Assembly: GCA_023136725.1 (NCBI GenBank)
Contig: JAGLQR010000111.1
Span: 1 to 6,180, forward strand
DNA length: 6,180 nucleotides
Reading direction: 5' to 3'
Origin: Candidatus Aminicenantota bacterium
Lineage (GTDB): Bacteria; Acidobacteriota; Aminicenantia; UBA2199
This document shows, piece after piece, positions 6,019 through 6,180 of this stretch. Every line of letters starts with the position of its first letter. Within the stretch, counting starts at the first letter, position 1. The translations under genes were made by a program, and so were the position numbers. The notes beneath the pieces are model-generated. The model was not told where the DNA came from, did not search any database, and worked only from the letters and a program-made list of their open reading frames with translations.

Positions 6019-6180
6019 TCAGGTCCTGTTGAAGTCATCCTCATACCTGACAATATCATCTTCTCCGAGGTATGTTCCGGTCTGTACTTCTACAAAGATA
6101 ACGTCTCCTTTCCCTATATTCTCGATCCTGTGTTTCATCCCTGCCGGGATAAAGGCTGAATCATCACGAACATATTTTTT
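6019..6180 (-). CDS. C-terminal end of a ManC/phosphomannose isomerase-type cupin protein (partial)
   Basis: Read on the - strand from the window edge to the TGA at 6019-6021, the frame gives 53 residues with no start inside the window. It contains IPAGMKHRIEN, a cupin strand with the metal-ligand His, then EVQTGTYLGEDDIVRYEDD, the characteristic C-terminal signature of the type II phosphomannose isomerase domain of mannose-1-phosphate guanylyltransferase (ManC/AlgA/CpsB). Such enzymes make GDP-mannose for O-antigen, capsule or exopolysaccharide. Small stand-alone cupins of about 110-120 residues share this ending, so the fusion and the single-domain form cannot be told apart here. The gene converges on the serine hydrolase, with 8 bases between the two stop codons, and belongs to a different transcription unit from the lipid A cluster. 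Confidence 0.86.
   Translation of the reverse strand, partial: KKYVRDDSAFIPAGMKHRIENIGKGDVIFVEVQTGTYLGEDDIVRYEDDFNRT

Noticed and set aside
1..6180. CRISPR array, tRNA/rRNA, insertion sequence or toxin-antitoxin pair
   Set aside because: No regularly spaced repeats, tRNA-like cloverleaf, transposase or terminal inverted repeats were seen; the DNA is packed with conserved genes.

Overview
The window is an AT-leaning stretch of a Gram-negative (LPS-making, diderm) bacterial chromosome, roughly 40% G+C by eye. It carries the outer-membrane biogenesis and lipid A cluster in the order bamA - ompH(skp) - fabZ - lpxA - Gfo/Idh/MocA oxidoreductase - serine hydrolase, all on the + strand, followed by the 3' end of a GDP-mannose-type cupin gene on the - strand. 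The presence of BamA, Skp and LpxA fixes the cell type. The phylum cannot be read safely from the sequence. A Gfo/Idh gene placed after lpxA recalls Acidobacteriota (including Aminicenantes-like lineages) and some deltaproteobacterial lineages, and the protein sequences are clearly not enterobacterial. There is no sign of mobile DNA.

Region by region: 1-2232 is bamA, truncated by the window edge inside POTRA1 but otherwise complete to its C-terminal beta-signal. 2272-2781 encodes a periplasmic OmpH/Skp chaperone behind a strong Shine-Dalgarno. 2786-3220 (fabZ) and 3217-4023 (lpxA) overlap by ATGA. 4027-4941 is an NAD(P)-dependent Gfo/Idh/MocA oxidoreductase of the GnnA-like kind found near lpxA. 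4931-6010 is a class C beta-lactamase-fold serine hydrolase that starts at TTG inside the end of the preceding gene. 6019-6180 (- strand) is the C-terminal part of a mannose-1-phosphate guanylyltransferase/phosphomannose isomerase-type cupin. No gap between genes exceeds 40 bases, and the six + strand genes look like one transcription unit whose promoter lies upstream of the window.

Functionally, BamA and Skp insert and chaperone outer-membrane proteins. FabZ consumes (3R)-hydroxyacyl-ACP for phospholipid synthesis, while LpxA uses the same pool for the first step of lipid A synthesis. The oxidoreductase may supply LpxA with a 3-oxo/3-amino UDP-sugar, as GnnA does with its aminotransferase partner GnnB, but no gnnB is visible. 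Compared with the enterobacterial order, lpxD is missing between skp and fabZ, and lpxB is missing after lpxA. Nothing here amounts to a wholly new system. The points most worth checking are the lipid A sugar chemistry implied by the oxidoreductase, the Ala at the LpxA acyl-ruler position, and the translationally coupled cytoplasmic serine hydrolase of unknown substrate.
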